Shown one piece after another: positions 34,504-43,738 of a DNA stretch of 64,000 nt (position 1 is its first letter; every line of letters begins with the position of its first letter). The position numbers were made by a program, and so were the translations under genes. The notes beneath the pieces are model-generated. The model saw nothing but the letters and a program-made list of their open reading frames with translations. It was not told the origin of the DNA and did not search any database. Where the stretch lies: NCBI GenBank assembly GCA_900545265.1, contig UQYI01000014.1:1-64000 (forward strand), read 5' to 3'. The stretch is from an uncultured Eubacteriales bacterium. Lineage in GTDB: Bacteria > Bacillota > Clostridia > Christensenellales > CAG-138.

Positions 34504-35744
34504 CGGAAGCAGGCCCTCACGATCTCTATGACTTGATCCTGCTGTTCCGTGGTCATCTTGTTATCGGAAGGCAGACACAGTCCCCGGGCAAACAGGTCGG
34601 CGCCCACGTCGGTCATCTCGCCGGAGATATAGGCGTTAGACTGACCCCGGCCGTTGCCCCGGGCGGTGACAAAGGGATGCATCCGGTAAAGGGGCTGCAG
34701 GTGCATGGGCTTCCAAAGGGGGCGGCCTTCGGCATTATACCTGGCCAGGGTCTCCAGAATTTCCGTGGGGCAGGATCTGCCCGTCTGCGGGGTATACAGG
34801 GCCTGCGTATCCGAACGTACCTGGGGGCACATGGCCTCCTCCTGAAGGAGCAGGCAGCTGAGCCAGAAATTGGGCTGGGAATTTTGTCCGTCATAGGGGT
34901 TCATGGTTACGGGCAGATCCTTAAAGCCTTCTTTATAGCGCATATAAATAGCCCGTTTCTGGGCAATATGTTCTTCCAGATAGGGCAGCTGGCCGCGAAC
35001 CACCCCGGCAATGACATTACTCATGCGGTAGTTGTAGCCCAGCTCCTCATGCTGATACCAGGGCGCATTTTCCCGGCTCTGGGTGGACCATTTCCGGGCC
35101 TTGTCCGCTTCGGCCCGGGTATGGGTCAGCAGCATCCCTCCGGCAGAACCGGTGATGATCTTGTTTCCGTTGAAGCTGATAACGCCGATATCTCCCAGCA
35201 GCCCGGTCTGGCGGCCCTTATAGCTGGCGCCCAGGGATTCCGCCGCATCTTCAATGACAATGGCTCCGTGGCGGTGTGCAATGGAAACGAGCTCGTCCAG
35301 TTTTCCGGGGGTGCCGTACAGGTTGGCCAGCACCACCGCCTTTACTCCGGGATAAATGGAAAAAGCCTGTTCCAACGCTTCCGGGTCCATGTTCCAGGTA
35401 TCCCGTTCCGTATCGATAAATACCTGCCGGGCACCCTCATACACAACAGGATTGGTAGTGGCGGAAAAGGTCATGTCGCTGGAAAAAACCAGATCCCCCG
35501 GTTTGATACCGCCCAGTTTCATGGCCAGATGCAGAGCTGCCGTTCCGGAGGACAGGGCTACGGCATAGCCGCCCAGCTTCTGTGCGATCTGTTCCTCCAC
35601 CCGGTCAATGTTTTCCCCTACGGTAGACATCCAGTTGGTGTCGAAGGCTTCTTTCATATAAATCAGCTCTTCTCCATGCATGGTGGGGGAGGAGAGGTAC
35701 AATTTCTTTGCAAAAGGCTGCATATAATCCGGTGCAACAAACAT
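34500..35744 (-). CDS. Sugar aminotransferase, PglE-like
   Basis: This 414-residue DegT/DnrJ/EryC1 PLP enzyme has LSSPTMHGEELIYMKEAF and NWMSTVGENI at the N-terminus, and the PLP lysine in SFNGNKIITGS. These are features of PglE-type UDP-4-keto-sugar aminotransferases of bacillosamine synthesis. The matching 4,6-dehydratase (PglF) and acetyltransferase (PglD) are not in the window. It is the first gene of the polysaccharide block. The chosen ATG follows AAAGGA by about 9 bases. Confidence 0.87.
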   Translation of the reverse strand: MFVAPDYMQPFAKKLYLSSPTMHGEELIYMKEAFDTNWMSTVGENIDRVEEQIAQKLGGYAVALSSGTAALHLAMKLGGIKPGDLVFSSDMTFSATTNPVVYEGARQVFIDTERDTWNMDPEALEQAFSIYPGVKAVVLANLYGTPGKLDELVSIAHRHGAIVIEDAAESLGASYKGRQTGLLGDIGVISFNGNKIITGSAGGMLLTHTRAEADKARKWSTQSRENAPWYQHEELGYNYRMSNVIAGVVRGQLPYLEEHIAQKRAIYMRYKEGFKDLPVTMNPYDGQNSQPNFWLSCLLLQEEAMCPQVRSDTQALYTPQTGRSCPTEILETLARYNAEGRPLWKPMHLQPLYRMHPFVTARGNGRGQSNAYISGEMTDVGADLFARGLCLPSDNKMTTEQQDQVIEIVRACFR

Positions 35745-35975
35745 AGTACAGCGTCCTTTACTGAATTTTGCTTAAAAGCGGGAAAGGTAAGTCTGCATTC
35801 TTCCTGGAACTGTGCGCTGTGTGTATAGTTTATAAATCAACAGTACATTTCTCCAATATTAATACAGTGTAGCATAATTCAACCATAATTAAAAGTAGGT
35901 AAAAACAAACATAAGAGAAAGTTCACACTTTTTCTGCCAATAAAACGAATAAAAGACGGGCGATGGCGCCTTTCA
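35745..35975 (-). promoter_or_regulatory. AT-rich leader of the polysaccharide operon
   Basis: This strongly AT-rich segment precedes the first polysaccharide gene. One acceptable promoter on the minus strand is TTGGAG, 16 bases, TATAAA (35,829-35,856); several other AT-rich pairs exist, so the start point is uncertain. I see no JUMPstart sequence or clear antiterminator hairpin. Confidence 0.4.
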
Positions 35976-36001
35976 GAAAAAGCCCCGGAGGGATCCGGGG
36001 C
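35976..36001 (-). terminator. Terminator of the HAD/PlsC unit
   Basis: GCCCCGG/CCGGGGC with a 6-base loop is followed by TTTTTC on the minus strand, 14 bases past the HAD gene stop. Confidence 0.88.
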
Positions 36002-36015
36002 ATGTAAAACAAATA

Positions 36016-36675
36016 TTATGTCTGAAGCCAGCGCAGCAGCAGTCCTTCCAGCGCAGGGATATCTTCTGCAATGGCGGCGGCACCGGCCTGCTCCAGTTCC
36101 TGCCTGGAGCCGAAGCCGTACAGCACCCCCACACAGGGCAGCCCCACCGCAGCGGCACCTTCCACATCGTGGCTGCGATCCCCCACCATCACGGAAGAGG
36201 TTTTGCTTAGAGCAAAGTGTTCCAGTGCGTATTGGAGAACTTCGCTCTTTTTTGTGCGGGTTTCGTTGAGCAGACTCCCGGCCACGCCGTCGAAATAGGG
36301 CAGCAGTTCAAACCGTTCCAGGATCTTCAGGGAGCTGGGCTCCGGCTTGCTGGTAGCCACATACAGCCGGGCACCGGCTTCTTTCAATCGGGTCAGAAGG
36401 GAATGAATACCGGCGTAAGGTACATTTTCAAAAATGCCCTGCTTTTCGTAATAGGCCCGGTAGTGGGCAAGGGCCTCCAGCGCCTGCGCCCGGGTCAGAT
36501 CCCATTTTTCCATGAAAGCTTCTACCAGAGGCGGGCCGATGAAACAATATAGCTCCTCCCGGGCGGACACAGGCAGCCCCATGGCCTTCTGGGCGGCCAT
36601 ACAGCCTCCGGTAATGCCCACCCGGTTATCCGTCAGGGTGCCGTCCAGGTCAAAAAGTATGGCTTTAGGCGGCAT
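36016..36675 (-). CDS. HAD phosphatase, phosphoglycolate phosphatase-like
   Basis: This 219-residue HAD hydrolase has motif I LFDLDGTLTDN, motif II in VATSKPE, a lysine in motif III (TRTKKSEV) and motif IV VGDRSHD. A helical cap between about residues 20 and 85 puts it in the Gph/PGMB subgroup. It removes phosphate from a small molecule; the substrate is not readable. It overlaps the PlsC gene by 11 bases and is co-transcribed with it. Confidence 0.88.
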   Translation of the reverse strand: MPPKAILFDLDGTLTDNRVGITGGCMAAQKAMGLPVSAREELYCFIGPPLVEAFMEKWDLTRAQALEALAHYRAYYEKQGIFENVPYAGIHSLLTRLKEAGARLYVATSKPEPSSLKILERFELLPYFDGVAGSLLNETRTKKSEVLQYALEHFALSKTSSVMVGDRSHDVEGAAAVGLPCVGVLYGFGSRQELEQAGAAAIAEDIPALEGLLLRWLQT

Positions 36676-37492
36676 GGAGTCCTCCTTCTTCGATCATGAT
36701 GGCCCGGGCATGCCGGCTGATGGCACCGGTATCCATGGTGCGCAGCGTCTCATAGGGGAGCACCTCCAGAATACGCATGCGGATATGGGTGGAACGGAAG
36801 AAGAACCGTTTGTGCACCTGTTCAGAGCCTTCTATGACGGCTACCACCACGGGCACCTTCCCCCACAGGGCGCATTTGAAAGCGCCGGGTTTGAAGTCGC
36901 CCAGCAGGCCGGTCTTGGAGCGGGTGCCTTCCGGATATACCCCGATGGCTTCCCCGGCAGACATCCGGCGGGCTACCTGCTGCATGAGCCGCACGGCCAT
37001 GCGGCTGTCACCACGATCCAGCACGGGGCAGCCCATGGCGGCGATCAGGGGGCCGCCTACGGGAATGGAGATATTTTCTTTTTTGGTGATAAACACCAAT
37101 CCTTTTTTGCGCAGCAGCGCCATGGCCGCCATGGGATCAAACATGCTCAGGTGATTGCATACCAGCAGAAACCCTCCCTTTTTGGGCAGCTTCTCCTCTC
37201 CTTCCAGTGTACAGCGCACCCGCCCCAGCGCCAGAAAGGCGCTGATGGAGCAAAGCATCAGCTTTTTGTAGAAAGCTATCCCTTCCTCCAGCTGCTCTTT
37301 CCGCCCGGCAAACAGGCTGGCAATACACAGCACCAGTGCATGGAGCAACAGAAAAACGCCCAGTGTTCCCAGAAAGATCAGGGGCAGCATCCAGAGCTTC
37401 GGCCCCGGTGCAAAGAGTCCAAAACAAACTACGGCTGCCAGTGCCAGCAGCAGGTACACATAAAAAAGCATGATCCCAACAATTCCTCGCAT
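36665..37492 (-). CDS. plsC: 1-Acyl-glycerol-3-phosphate acyltransferase (PlsC)
   Basis: The protein has about 275 residues, with two N-terminal membrane segments and then the acyltransferase motifs NHLSMFD (catalytic H-x4-D) and YPEGTRSK (phosphate binding). It makes phosphatidic acid at the membrane. The start is uncertain: the ATG used (MRGIVGIM) has a poor ribosome binding site, and another ATG 7 codons later is also possible. Longer frames upstream include non-membrane sequence and run through the promoter region. Confidence 0.85.
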   Translation of the reverse strand: MRGIVGIMLFYVYLLLALAAVVCFGLFAPGPKLWMLPLIFLGTLGVFLLLHALVLCIASLFAGRKEQLEEGIAFYKKLMLCSISAFLALGRVRCTLEGEEKLPKKGGFLLVCNHLSMFDPMAAMALLRKKGLVFITKKENISIPVGGPLIAAMGCPVLDRGDSRMAVRLMQQVARRMSAGEAIGVYPEGTRSKTGLLGDFKPGAFKCALWGKVPVVVAVIEGSEQVHKRFFFRSTHIRMRILEVLPYETLRTMDTGAISRHARAIMIEEGGLHAA

Positions 37493-37703
37493 ATGGAAAT
37501 TACTCTTTACACAGTATAGCACAGAGGGCGCGCCTATGCCTATGTAAGGAGAAGCTCCCCGGCAGGAATTTCCATTCTTTTCACAATGGATTTGCAATCC
37601 GGTAAAGTTTCTTTTCTCCTTCGGGGTGGATTTTTCTTTAAATCCTGATACAATATACCTACATAAGGTTAGGTCTGTCCAAAATGGCAGAAGAAGGAAA
37701 ACT

Positions 37704-39755
37704 ATGCAGCAAGACAAAAACAAAAAGCAAAAGCAAGACAGCCCCGCTCCTCAGTCCAGGCGGCCGCTGTTGTTCTGGATCATATTGGCGCTGTCCATAG
37801 CGACACTGATCTATGTGACGCTGGCTCCCAGCCTTCTTTCCGGCAGTGCTTCGGAAACGGAGGTCAGCTACGATACCTTCCTGTCCCATCTGGAGAAGGG
37901 ATATATAGAGAAGGTAGAGATCCGTTCCAACCAGGTGCGCTACACGCTCACGAAAGAGGGAGAAAACGCCCTGCAGGAGCAGGCGAAAGAAAAAGCGCAG
38001 CAGCAGGCGGAAGCATCGCCCTCCGCGTTGCCGGAGCAGGAGAGCCTGTTCGGCTTCCGGATACTGGGCCAGGGGGATGCCGGGAATGAAAACGGCACCG
38101 CATGGAAGCTTCCCACGGCAGCTTCTGCGAAAAAAGAATATTTTGCCTATCTGGTGGGGGATGAAAAACTGACGGATCGTCTGCAGGCGGCAGGCGTTAC
38201 TTTCAGTGCTGTCAGTGAAGAACGGTCCATACTGTTTTATATGATCCTGCAATACGGGCTGCCGCTGTTGGTCTTCGGCCTGATCCTGGCTTTCCTCACA
38301 CGCCGTCTGGGCAAGGTAGGCGCGGGGGGCGGGCTTATGGGCTTTGGCAAATCCAATGCCCGCTCTGTGGAAGGCAACGATATTACCACCACCTTTAAGG
38401 ACGTGGCCGGGCAGGACGAAGCCAAGGAATCCCTGCAGGAGATCGTCAGCTACCTGCATGATCCAAGAAAATATGCAGAGGTCGGGGCCAAGATGCCCCG
38501 GGGCGCCCTGCTGTATGGCCCTCCGGGCACGGGAAAGACTTTGTTGGCCCGGGCGGTAGCCGGAGAGGCAGGCGTACCTTTCCTCTCCATCAGCGGTCCG
38601 GAGTTTGTGGAGCTGTTCGTGGGCATGGGCGCCAGCAAGGTGCGGGATCTGTTCAAGGAAGCCCGGGAGAAGGCCCCCTGCATCGTCTTTATCGACGAGA
38701 TCGATGCCGTAGCCAAAAAGAGAGATGGTATGGGCAGTAACGACGAACGGGAGCAGACGCTGAACCAGCTGCTTTCGGAGATGGATGGCTTTGAGGAGAA
38801 CAGCGGCGTGATCGTGCTGGCGGCCACCAACCGGCCGGATTCTCTGGATAAGGCATTGCTGCGCCCGGGCCGTTTTGACCGCCGGGTGCCCGTAGAACTT
38901 CCCGATCAGGGCGGGCGGGAGGCTATTCTGCGCATCCATGCTGCCAAAGTAAAGACACAGGGAGATATTGATCTGGCGGCTATCGCCCGGATCACGCCCG
39001 GCGCTTCCGGTGCGGATCTGGCCAACGTGGTCAACGAAGCGGCTCTTTGCGCCGTGCGCAACGGCCGCAGAGCGGTGATCCAGCGGGATCTGGAAGACAG
39101 CGTGGATACAGCTCTGGCCGGGAAACAGCGTAAAAGCATGGTCATCTCCCGAAAGGAAAAGCAAACCATCGCCTACCACGAGGTGGGACACGCTATCGTC
39201 ACCGCCTGCCAGGAACATGCAGCCCCTGTTCACAAGATCACCATCATTCCCCGTACCAGCGGGGCGCTGGGCTTTACCCTGCAGGCGGATGAAGGAGAGC
39301 ATTTCCTTATGGATAAGGAAGAAGCTTTTGCCAAGCTGGTTACTCTGGCAGGGGGACGGGCGGCAGAGCAGATCATGTGCCACAGCGTGACCACCGGGGC
39401 TTCCAATGATATTGAAGAAGCTACCAAGCTGGCCCGCGCCATGATCACCCGATACGGTATGAGCGATAAGCTGGGCTTTGTAGCCTTTGAGCAAATGATC
39501 AATCCCTATCTCTCTTCGGATACGGCGTTGACCTGTTCGCAGGATACCGCCGCCCGGATCGACAGGGAGGTCATCGAACTGGTGCAGCGGGCCTATGAAA
39601 CGGCACTGAAGCTGTTGGAAGAGAACCGCAGCCGGTTGGAAGCCATTGCCGGAACCCTGATGGAAAAGGAGACCATCTCCGGGGAAGAGTTTGAAGCCCT
39701 CATGAAGCAAACGGACTCCGGCGCAGAGACTTCTGAAGAACCCAAAGAAACCTAA
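37704..39755 (+). CDS. ftsH: Membrane AAA+ zinc protease FtsH
   Basis: This 683-residue protein has a membrane segment at about 21-42, an extracytoplasmic part, a second segment near 180-195, the AAA+ domain (Walker A GPPGTGKT from 272, Walker B FIDEID, RPGRFD arginine region) and the M41 protease. The zinc motif reads HEVGH at 492-496, where most FtsH have HEAGH; the catalytic residues are kept. It degrades misassembled membrane proteins and regulators. The chosen ATG follows AGAAGGAAA; the upstream frame has no site. It is transcribed alone and ends at a strong terminator. Confidence 0.96.
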   Translation: MQQDKNKKQKQDSPAPQSRRPLLFWIILALSIATLIYVTLAPSLLSGSASETEVSYDTFLSHLEKGYIEKVEIRSNQVRYTLTKEGENALQEQAKEKAQQQAEASPSALPEQESLFGFRILGQGDAGNENGTAWKLPTAASAKKEYFAYLVGDEKLTDRLQAAGVTFSAVSEERSILFYMILQYGLPLLVFGLILAFLTRRLGKVGAGGGLMGFGKSNARSVEGNDITTTFKDVAGQDEAKESLQEIVSYLHDPRKYAEVGAKMPRGALLYGPPGTGKTLLARAVAGEAGVPFLSISGPEFVELFVGMGASKVRDLFKEAREKAPCIVFIDEIDAVAKKRDGMGSNDEREQTLNQLLSEMDGFEENSGVIVLAATNRPDSLDKALLRPGRFDRRVPVELPDQGGREAILRIHAAKVKTQGDIDLAAIARITPGASGADLANVVNEAALCAVRNGRRAVIQRDLEDSVDTALAGKQRKSMVISRKEKQTIAYHEVGHAIVTACQEHAAPVHKITIIPRTSGALGFTLQADEGEHFLMDKEEAFAKLVTLAGGRAAEQIMCHSVTTGASNDIEEATKLARAMITRYGMSDKLGFVAFEQMINPYLSSDTALTCSQDTAARIDREVIELVQRAYETALKLLEENRSRLEAIAGTLMEKETISGEEFEALMKQTDSGAETSEEPKET

Positions 39756-39768
39756 AGGAAAAACAAAG

Positions 39769-39803
39769 ATCCGGTTCGCAAACAAAGTACGAACCGGATT
39801 TTT
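39769..39803 (+). terminator. ftsH terminator
   Basis: ATCCGGTTCG pairs perfectly with CGAACCGGAT over an 11-base loop and is followed by TTTTT. Confidence 0.92.
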
Positions 39804-40194
39804 ATGTGCGCGGGAATATGCAAGCTGCGTATTCTTTACACTGTGTATGTTCGCTCCATTTCCCGGGTGCCTGCGGCAAAGCCCGCTGGCTTTTGGACAT
39901 ATGCGGAGAAGCGTTTGCCTGCATCTTTCAGCATTTGGACGACTATTTGGCTGCAGCCGGGGTTGAAAATCTCCGGGGTGCTCGGGATCCGCTTTGAGAA
40001 AGATTTCCGGCTGTTGGAACGAGGAGAATAGAGCAGTTCCGTCGCATAAATGACGGTTACGTTCTCCGGTTATAATAGGGACGCAGCAATCGCCGGTGCG
40101 GCCGATGAGGATATGCAGACTAAGGCTTTTTACTCTTTCTTCCTATAAAAATGATCCAACTGCTCAAGAGTATAGATATATTCCGGCCATAAAA
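39804..40194. other. Intergenic, possible decayed ORF and orphan -10
   Basis: No supported gene is visible. Two short plus-strand frames between about 39,850 and 40,031 look as if one coding stretch had been split by a frameshift (ARWLLDICGEAFACIFQHLD in one, FEKDFRLLERGE in the next), but I recognise no family. A consensus TATAAT at 40,071-40,076 has only a weak -35 and no gene downstream on that strand. Confidence 0.35.
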
Positions 40195-40836
40195 TCAGCA
40201 GATCCGGCCCCAGGAGCCGTCCTCTTGGGCATTACAGGGCGTTTCCATCAGGGCGGAGAGAGCGGCTTCCAACGCAGTCACCAGCTGGGAAAGCGGCAGA
40301 CTGGGAACGCCTTTTCCCTGAACCTGTTCCGGGATGTATGGCACGTGGATAAACCCGCCCCGTATCCTTGGGGTATGAAGGGCACCATGGTGCAGTACGG
40401 TGTACATAAGGTGGTTGCACACATAGGTGCCGGCACTGTTGGAAAGGGCGGCAGGTACCCCCGCTTTCCGAATATGTTGCGCCATGGATTTTACCGGCAG
40501 GTCGGAAAAGTAAGCCACCGGTCCAAAGGGGTCTATGGGGCGGTCCGTAGGCCGGTCGCCGTTGTTATCGGGGAGAGAAGCATCGTCCACGTTCAGCGCA
40601 ACCCGCTCGGGAGTCACTTCCCGGCGGCCGCCTGCCTGCCCCACACACAGCACAGCATCCGGAGAAAGCGTATCCATGATCCGGCACACCAGTTCTCCGG
40701 AAGCCCGAAAGGATACGGGCACCTCCAGCTTGTGCAGCTCCATGCCGGCAGGTGCTTTTACCGCTTTTACCGCCTCCCAGGAGGGATTCAGAGTTTCTCC
40801 GCCAAAGGGGGCAAAGCCCGTCAGCAATACTTTCAT
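40195..40836 (-). CDS. pcp: Pyroglutamyl-peptidase I
   Basis: This 213-residue C15 cysteine peptidase has the catalytic triad Glu 77 (in ERVALN), Cys 140 (in GTYVCNHLMY) and His 164 (in GFIHVP). It removes N-terminal pyroglutamate from peptides in the cytoplasm. Length and motif spacing are normal. It follows the DUF6320 gene by 12 bases, so it probably belongs to the same transcript. Confidence 0.95.
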   Translation of the reverse strand: MKVLLTGFAPFGGETLNPSWEAVKAVKAPAGMELHKLEVPVSFRASGELVCRIMDTLSPDAVLCVGQAGGRREVTPERVALNVDDASLPDNNGDRPTDRPIDPFGPVAYFSDLPVKSMAQHIRKAGVPAALSNSAGTYVCNHLMYTVLHHGALHTPRIRGGFIHVPYIPEQVQGKGVPSLPLSQLVTALEAALSALMETPCNAQEDGSWGRIC

Positions 40837-40848
40837 GGCGGCGTCTCC

Positions 40849-41544
40849 TTACAGGAAGAACTTTCGCCGCAGTCCCTCCCGCATGGGTGGGCAAAGTGCG
40901 ATGACCAGCAGAGTGATGCCCAGCAGGGTGCAGGCAGCCAGCGGATACAGAGACCACATGAGCCGGTCATGAAGACCGAAGGTCAGGTTCAGCAGGAATT
41001 CTACCAACACCATAAAGCCGCCCGTAACCAGAAGGGTCCCGGCGTAGATATACAGCCGACCCCGGCGCACATAACAAAGCAGCGTTACGGCGGCATCGGC
41101 AATAAGCATAAGCCCCCCGGTTACCGGCAGGGCAAAAGTTAAAAACCAGTGTCCATGGGTGGCAAAGTCGATATACAGCAAAAACAGTCCCAGCGCCGCA
41201 AAATCCGCAGATACAAATACTACGGGAATGGGCTTTTTGAACCAAAGGGGCAGCACGATCATTACGTACAGGAGCACCAGCGCCCCGGATACATAGCCAG
41301 ACCAGACGATGCTGCCGTTGATCTTCCAGTCACACAGCAGGCACAAGATCAGGGGCAGCACAAAGCCCATGGTCAGCAAAAACAGTACACCGGCCCGGCT
41401 GGCGGTCTCCTGTCTGGCGGTATCTACCGGGTAAGGCTTTTCTCCCTGAGGGCGGGGAATGTCCGGGTGAAACACAATGGTGCCGCACAGTGGGCACTTT
41501 TCTTCGCTGTCGCTGAGCTCAGCCCCGCAGCGTACACAATACAT
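40849..41544 (-). CDS. DUF6320-like zinc-ribbon membrane protein
   Basis: This 231-residue protein has an N-terminal zinc ribbon (C3, C6, C17, C20) and six or seven hydrophobic segments from about residue 50 on. The combination fits DUF6320, whose members commonly sit beside alcohol acetyltransferase or hydrolase genes, exactly as here. The function of the family is not known to me. It lies 28 bases downstream of the hydrolase/acyltransferase fusion. Confidence 0.7.
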   Translation of the reverse strand: MYCVRCGAELSDSEEKCPLCGTIVFHPDIPRPQGEKPYPVDTARQETASRAGVLFLLTMGFVLPLILCLLCDWKINGSIVWSGYVSGALVLLYVMIVLPLWFKKPIPVVFVSADFAALGLFLLYIDFATHGHWFLTFALPVTGGLMLIADAAVTLLCYVRRGRLYIYAGTLLVTGGFMVLVEFLLNLTFGLHDRLMWSLYPLAACTLLGITLLVIALCPPMREGLRRKFFL

Positions 41545-41572
41545 AATGCCTTCTCCTCTCTTGATACGGTAT

Positions 41573-43738
41573 TCAGGGTTGGTTGCTTTCCACTTTTATC
41601 CGAAGTCCCTGATTGTGCAGGACCCGGAAGAAGCGAAGCTCCAGCTCCGATTCCCGGATGTTGCGGATCATGTTGATGTAAACCGTGCCCTTATAACTGA
41701 GGATCCCCACATTATGGGGCGCCCGGGCCTGAGGGCCGATAATAAAGTCCATGCGCTGCACATAGGGTTCCATAGCTTTAGGCAGGGTGACCAGCCCAAG
41801 GTTGGAAAGGCACAGGCAGCTTTTTCGTTCCCCTACCGCATCAAAAACGGCCTTCATGGCGGCATTTTTAATGAACAGGGGCATAAGCTTCAGCAGCAGT
41901 GCCTGTTCGCTGCTTACGTTGGCGGCAATGCGGGTGCCCATGAGCTTGGCCGTGCAGTCCAGCCCCATGCGGTGATGCACGATGGTACACAGCTCCTCAA
42001 AGGTATATTCGCCCAGCTGGGGATCCACCTCCGGGGTCACATACAGGGCAAAGTTTCGCAGGGAAGTGCTGGGGAACAGCTTGCGCAGATTTACCGGGAT
42101 CAGCACTTTTACCGGGCGCCGGTTCCGTACAAAATGCACCTTTTCCCGCTGCAGCTCCAGAATGGCGGCCATCATGGCGGCGCAAAGGAACTCCGTCACC
42201 GTTACCGAACAGGCTTTGGCGCGCTCCCGAAGGGCCTGTGCATCCAGCATCAGGGTCACCAGGTTCAAAGCACCGTCCGGTTCCGGCGTGCCGGACAGGT
42301 GATAGGCGGTGCGTTCCCGGCGACTGGCCCGGACGGCCCCGGAATACTTCAGGAAGCTGTCTTCCAGTTCTCCTGCGGAAGGTGCCTCCAGCCGGCAGAG
42401 CACGCCGTCTTCATTGGGAATATCCACCCCGTATTTTTGGGAAAGATATTCCGCCACCAGAGTTTTAACAAAGGTTAGAGCGCCGTTCCCGTCGGTAAGG
42501 GCATGGAATAGCTCCACTGCAATGCGGTTTTTGTATACGATCACCCGAAAGGCACATTCCCGTACCTCTTTGAAGGGCACATGCGCCAGGGGCCAGGGTT
42601 TTTCTTCACGGATCCTGGGGGCGCGGGAGAGCTCTTCCAGATAGTACCAGAAGATTCCCTTGCGCAGCCGTACCGCCATGGAGGGGAAGCGGCGCACGGT
42701 AACATCCAGCGCCGACTGCAGCACCTGCCGGTCTACCGGTTCCGCCAGTGTGGCGGACAGGCGGAAGAAATTGTTCCAGTTTTTCCGCCGGGCGGCAGGA
42801 TAAATCTTGGCGGCGTTGTCCAGACGCATCCAGCGGAGCTTGCGCTCCTGGCAAAGATACCGGTTGAGGAACTCGCGAATGGCTTCAAAGTCATTCTGAT
42901 TTTCGTTGAGCTGATAGAGCACATAGGCGTGCCAGCGCTCCGGGGCAATGTGCAGCCTGCTTTTGCAGCCGCAGGCCGTCAACTGCTCCTGAAGCCTCCG
43001 GGAATCATCCAGCAGGATCTCATCTCCGCCCGCAAACAGCAGGGAAGGGGGGAGTCCTGCCAGATCCCCGAAAAGAGGCGAGAGCAGCGGAGATTTTTTA
43101 TCCGCTTCCCCGGCATAGCAGCGGGCATAAAAGTCCAGCACCTCCCGGGTCAGGGAAGGATCTTTATCCCGGTTGGCTTCGTAGGAAGCGCCGGAGCCGG
43201 TCAGGTCCGTCCAGGGAGAGATGGCAATAACGCCGCAGGGCTGCTCCATGCCCAGTTCCTTCAGCTTCAGGCACAGTGCGTAGCAAAGCCCGCCTCCGGC
43301 GCTTTCTCCGCACAGGAGAATGTGACGGGGGCCGTACCCTTTGGACAGCAGATAGCGGTAGGCCTCCAACGCATCGTCCACCGCTGCGGGAAAGGGGGAT
43401 TCAGGAGCCAGACGGTAGGCGGCGCAGAATACCCGCACCCCCTCTTCATCGGCCAGCGTGGCGCCGAAGCCCTTGGCGTATTCCAGATCCCCGCAGGTAT
43501 ATCCACCTCCATGCAGGTATAAAATGACCCCCTGACGGCGTTCGTCCTTGGGAATGATCCAGGCACCTTCAAAAGAATCAAAAGTATGTGCACGCACCAG
43601 CACATCCCGCTTGTGCAGGGCTTCCATAAGCTCCCCCAGCTTATCCTGCCCCCGGCGGATGGTCTCCAGAGACAGATTGGCTACCAGAGGTTTGAAAAAA
43701 TGCAGCTGCGCATAGACCAGTTTGGCCGGCAGACCCAT
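41573..43738 (-). CDS. Alpha/beta hydrolase fused to condensation-type acyltransferase
   Basis: This 721-residue, two-domain protein begins with residues about 1-300, an alpha/beta hydrolase of the hormone-sensitive lipase group with the oxyanion loop HGGGY (from 76) and nucleophile elbow GESAGG (Ser near 147). Residues about 310-721 resemble an alcohol acetyltransferase or condensation domain with the catalytic motif HALTDG (His near 412). I infer synthesis and/or hydrolysis of an acyl ester, with both activities on one chain. The ATG used has AAGGGAG upstream. The DUF6320 gene follows; the pair may form a membrane-associated system. Confidence 0.8.
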   Translation of the reverse strand: MGLPAKLVYAQLHFFKPLVANLSLETIRRGQDKLGELMEALHKRDVLVRAHTFDSFEGAWIIPKDERRQGVILYLHGGGYTCGDLEYAKGFGATLADEEGVRVFCAAYRLAPESPFPAAVDDALEAYRYLLSKGYGPRHILLCGESAGGGLCYALCLKLKELGMEQPCGVIAISPWTDLTGSGASYEANRDKDPSLTREVLDFYARCYAGEADKKSPLLSPLFGDLAGLPPSLLFAGGDEILLDDSRRLQEQLTACGCKSRLHIAPERWHAYVLYQLNENQNDFEAIREFLNRYLCQERKLRWMRLDNAAKIYPAARRKNWNNFFRLSATLAEPVDRQVLQSALDVTVRRFPSMAVRLRKGIFWYYLEELSRAPRIREEKPWPLAHVPFKEVRECAFRVIVYKNRIAVELFHALTDGNGALTFVKTLVAEYLSQKYGVDIPNEDGVLCRLEAPSAGELEDSFLKYSGAVRASRRERTAYHLSGTPEPDGALNLVTLMLDAQALRERAKACSVTVTEFLCAAMMAAILELQREKVHFVRNRRPVKVLIPVNLRKLFPSTSLRNFALYVTPEVDPQLGEYTFEELCTIVHHRMGLDCTAKLMGTRIAANVSSEQALLLKLMPLFIKNAAMKAVFDAVGERKSCLCLSNLGLVTLPKAMEPYVQRMDFIIGPQARAPHNVGILSYKGTVYINMIRNIRESELELRFFRVLHNQGLRIKVESNQP

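Noticed and set aside
37659..39785. A 708-codon open frame antisense to ftsH
   Set aside because: It mirrors the GC-rich codon use of ftsH, has no ribosome binding site or family-like content, and ftsH itself is unmistakable.
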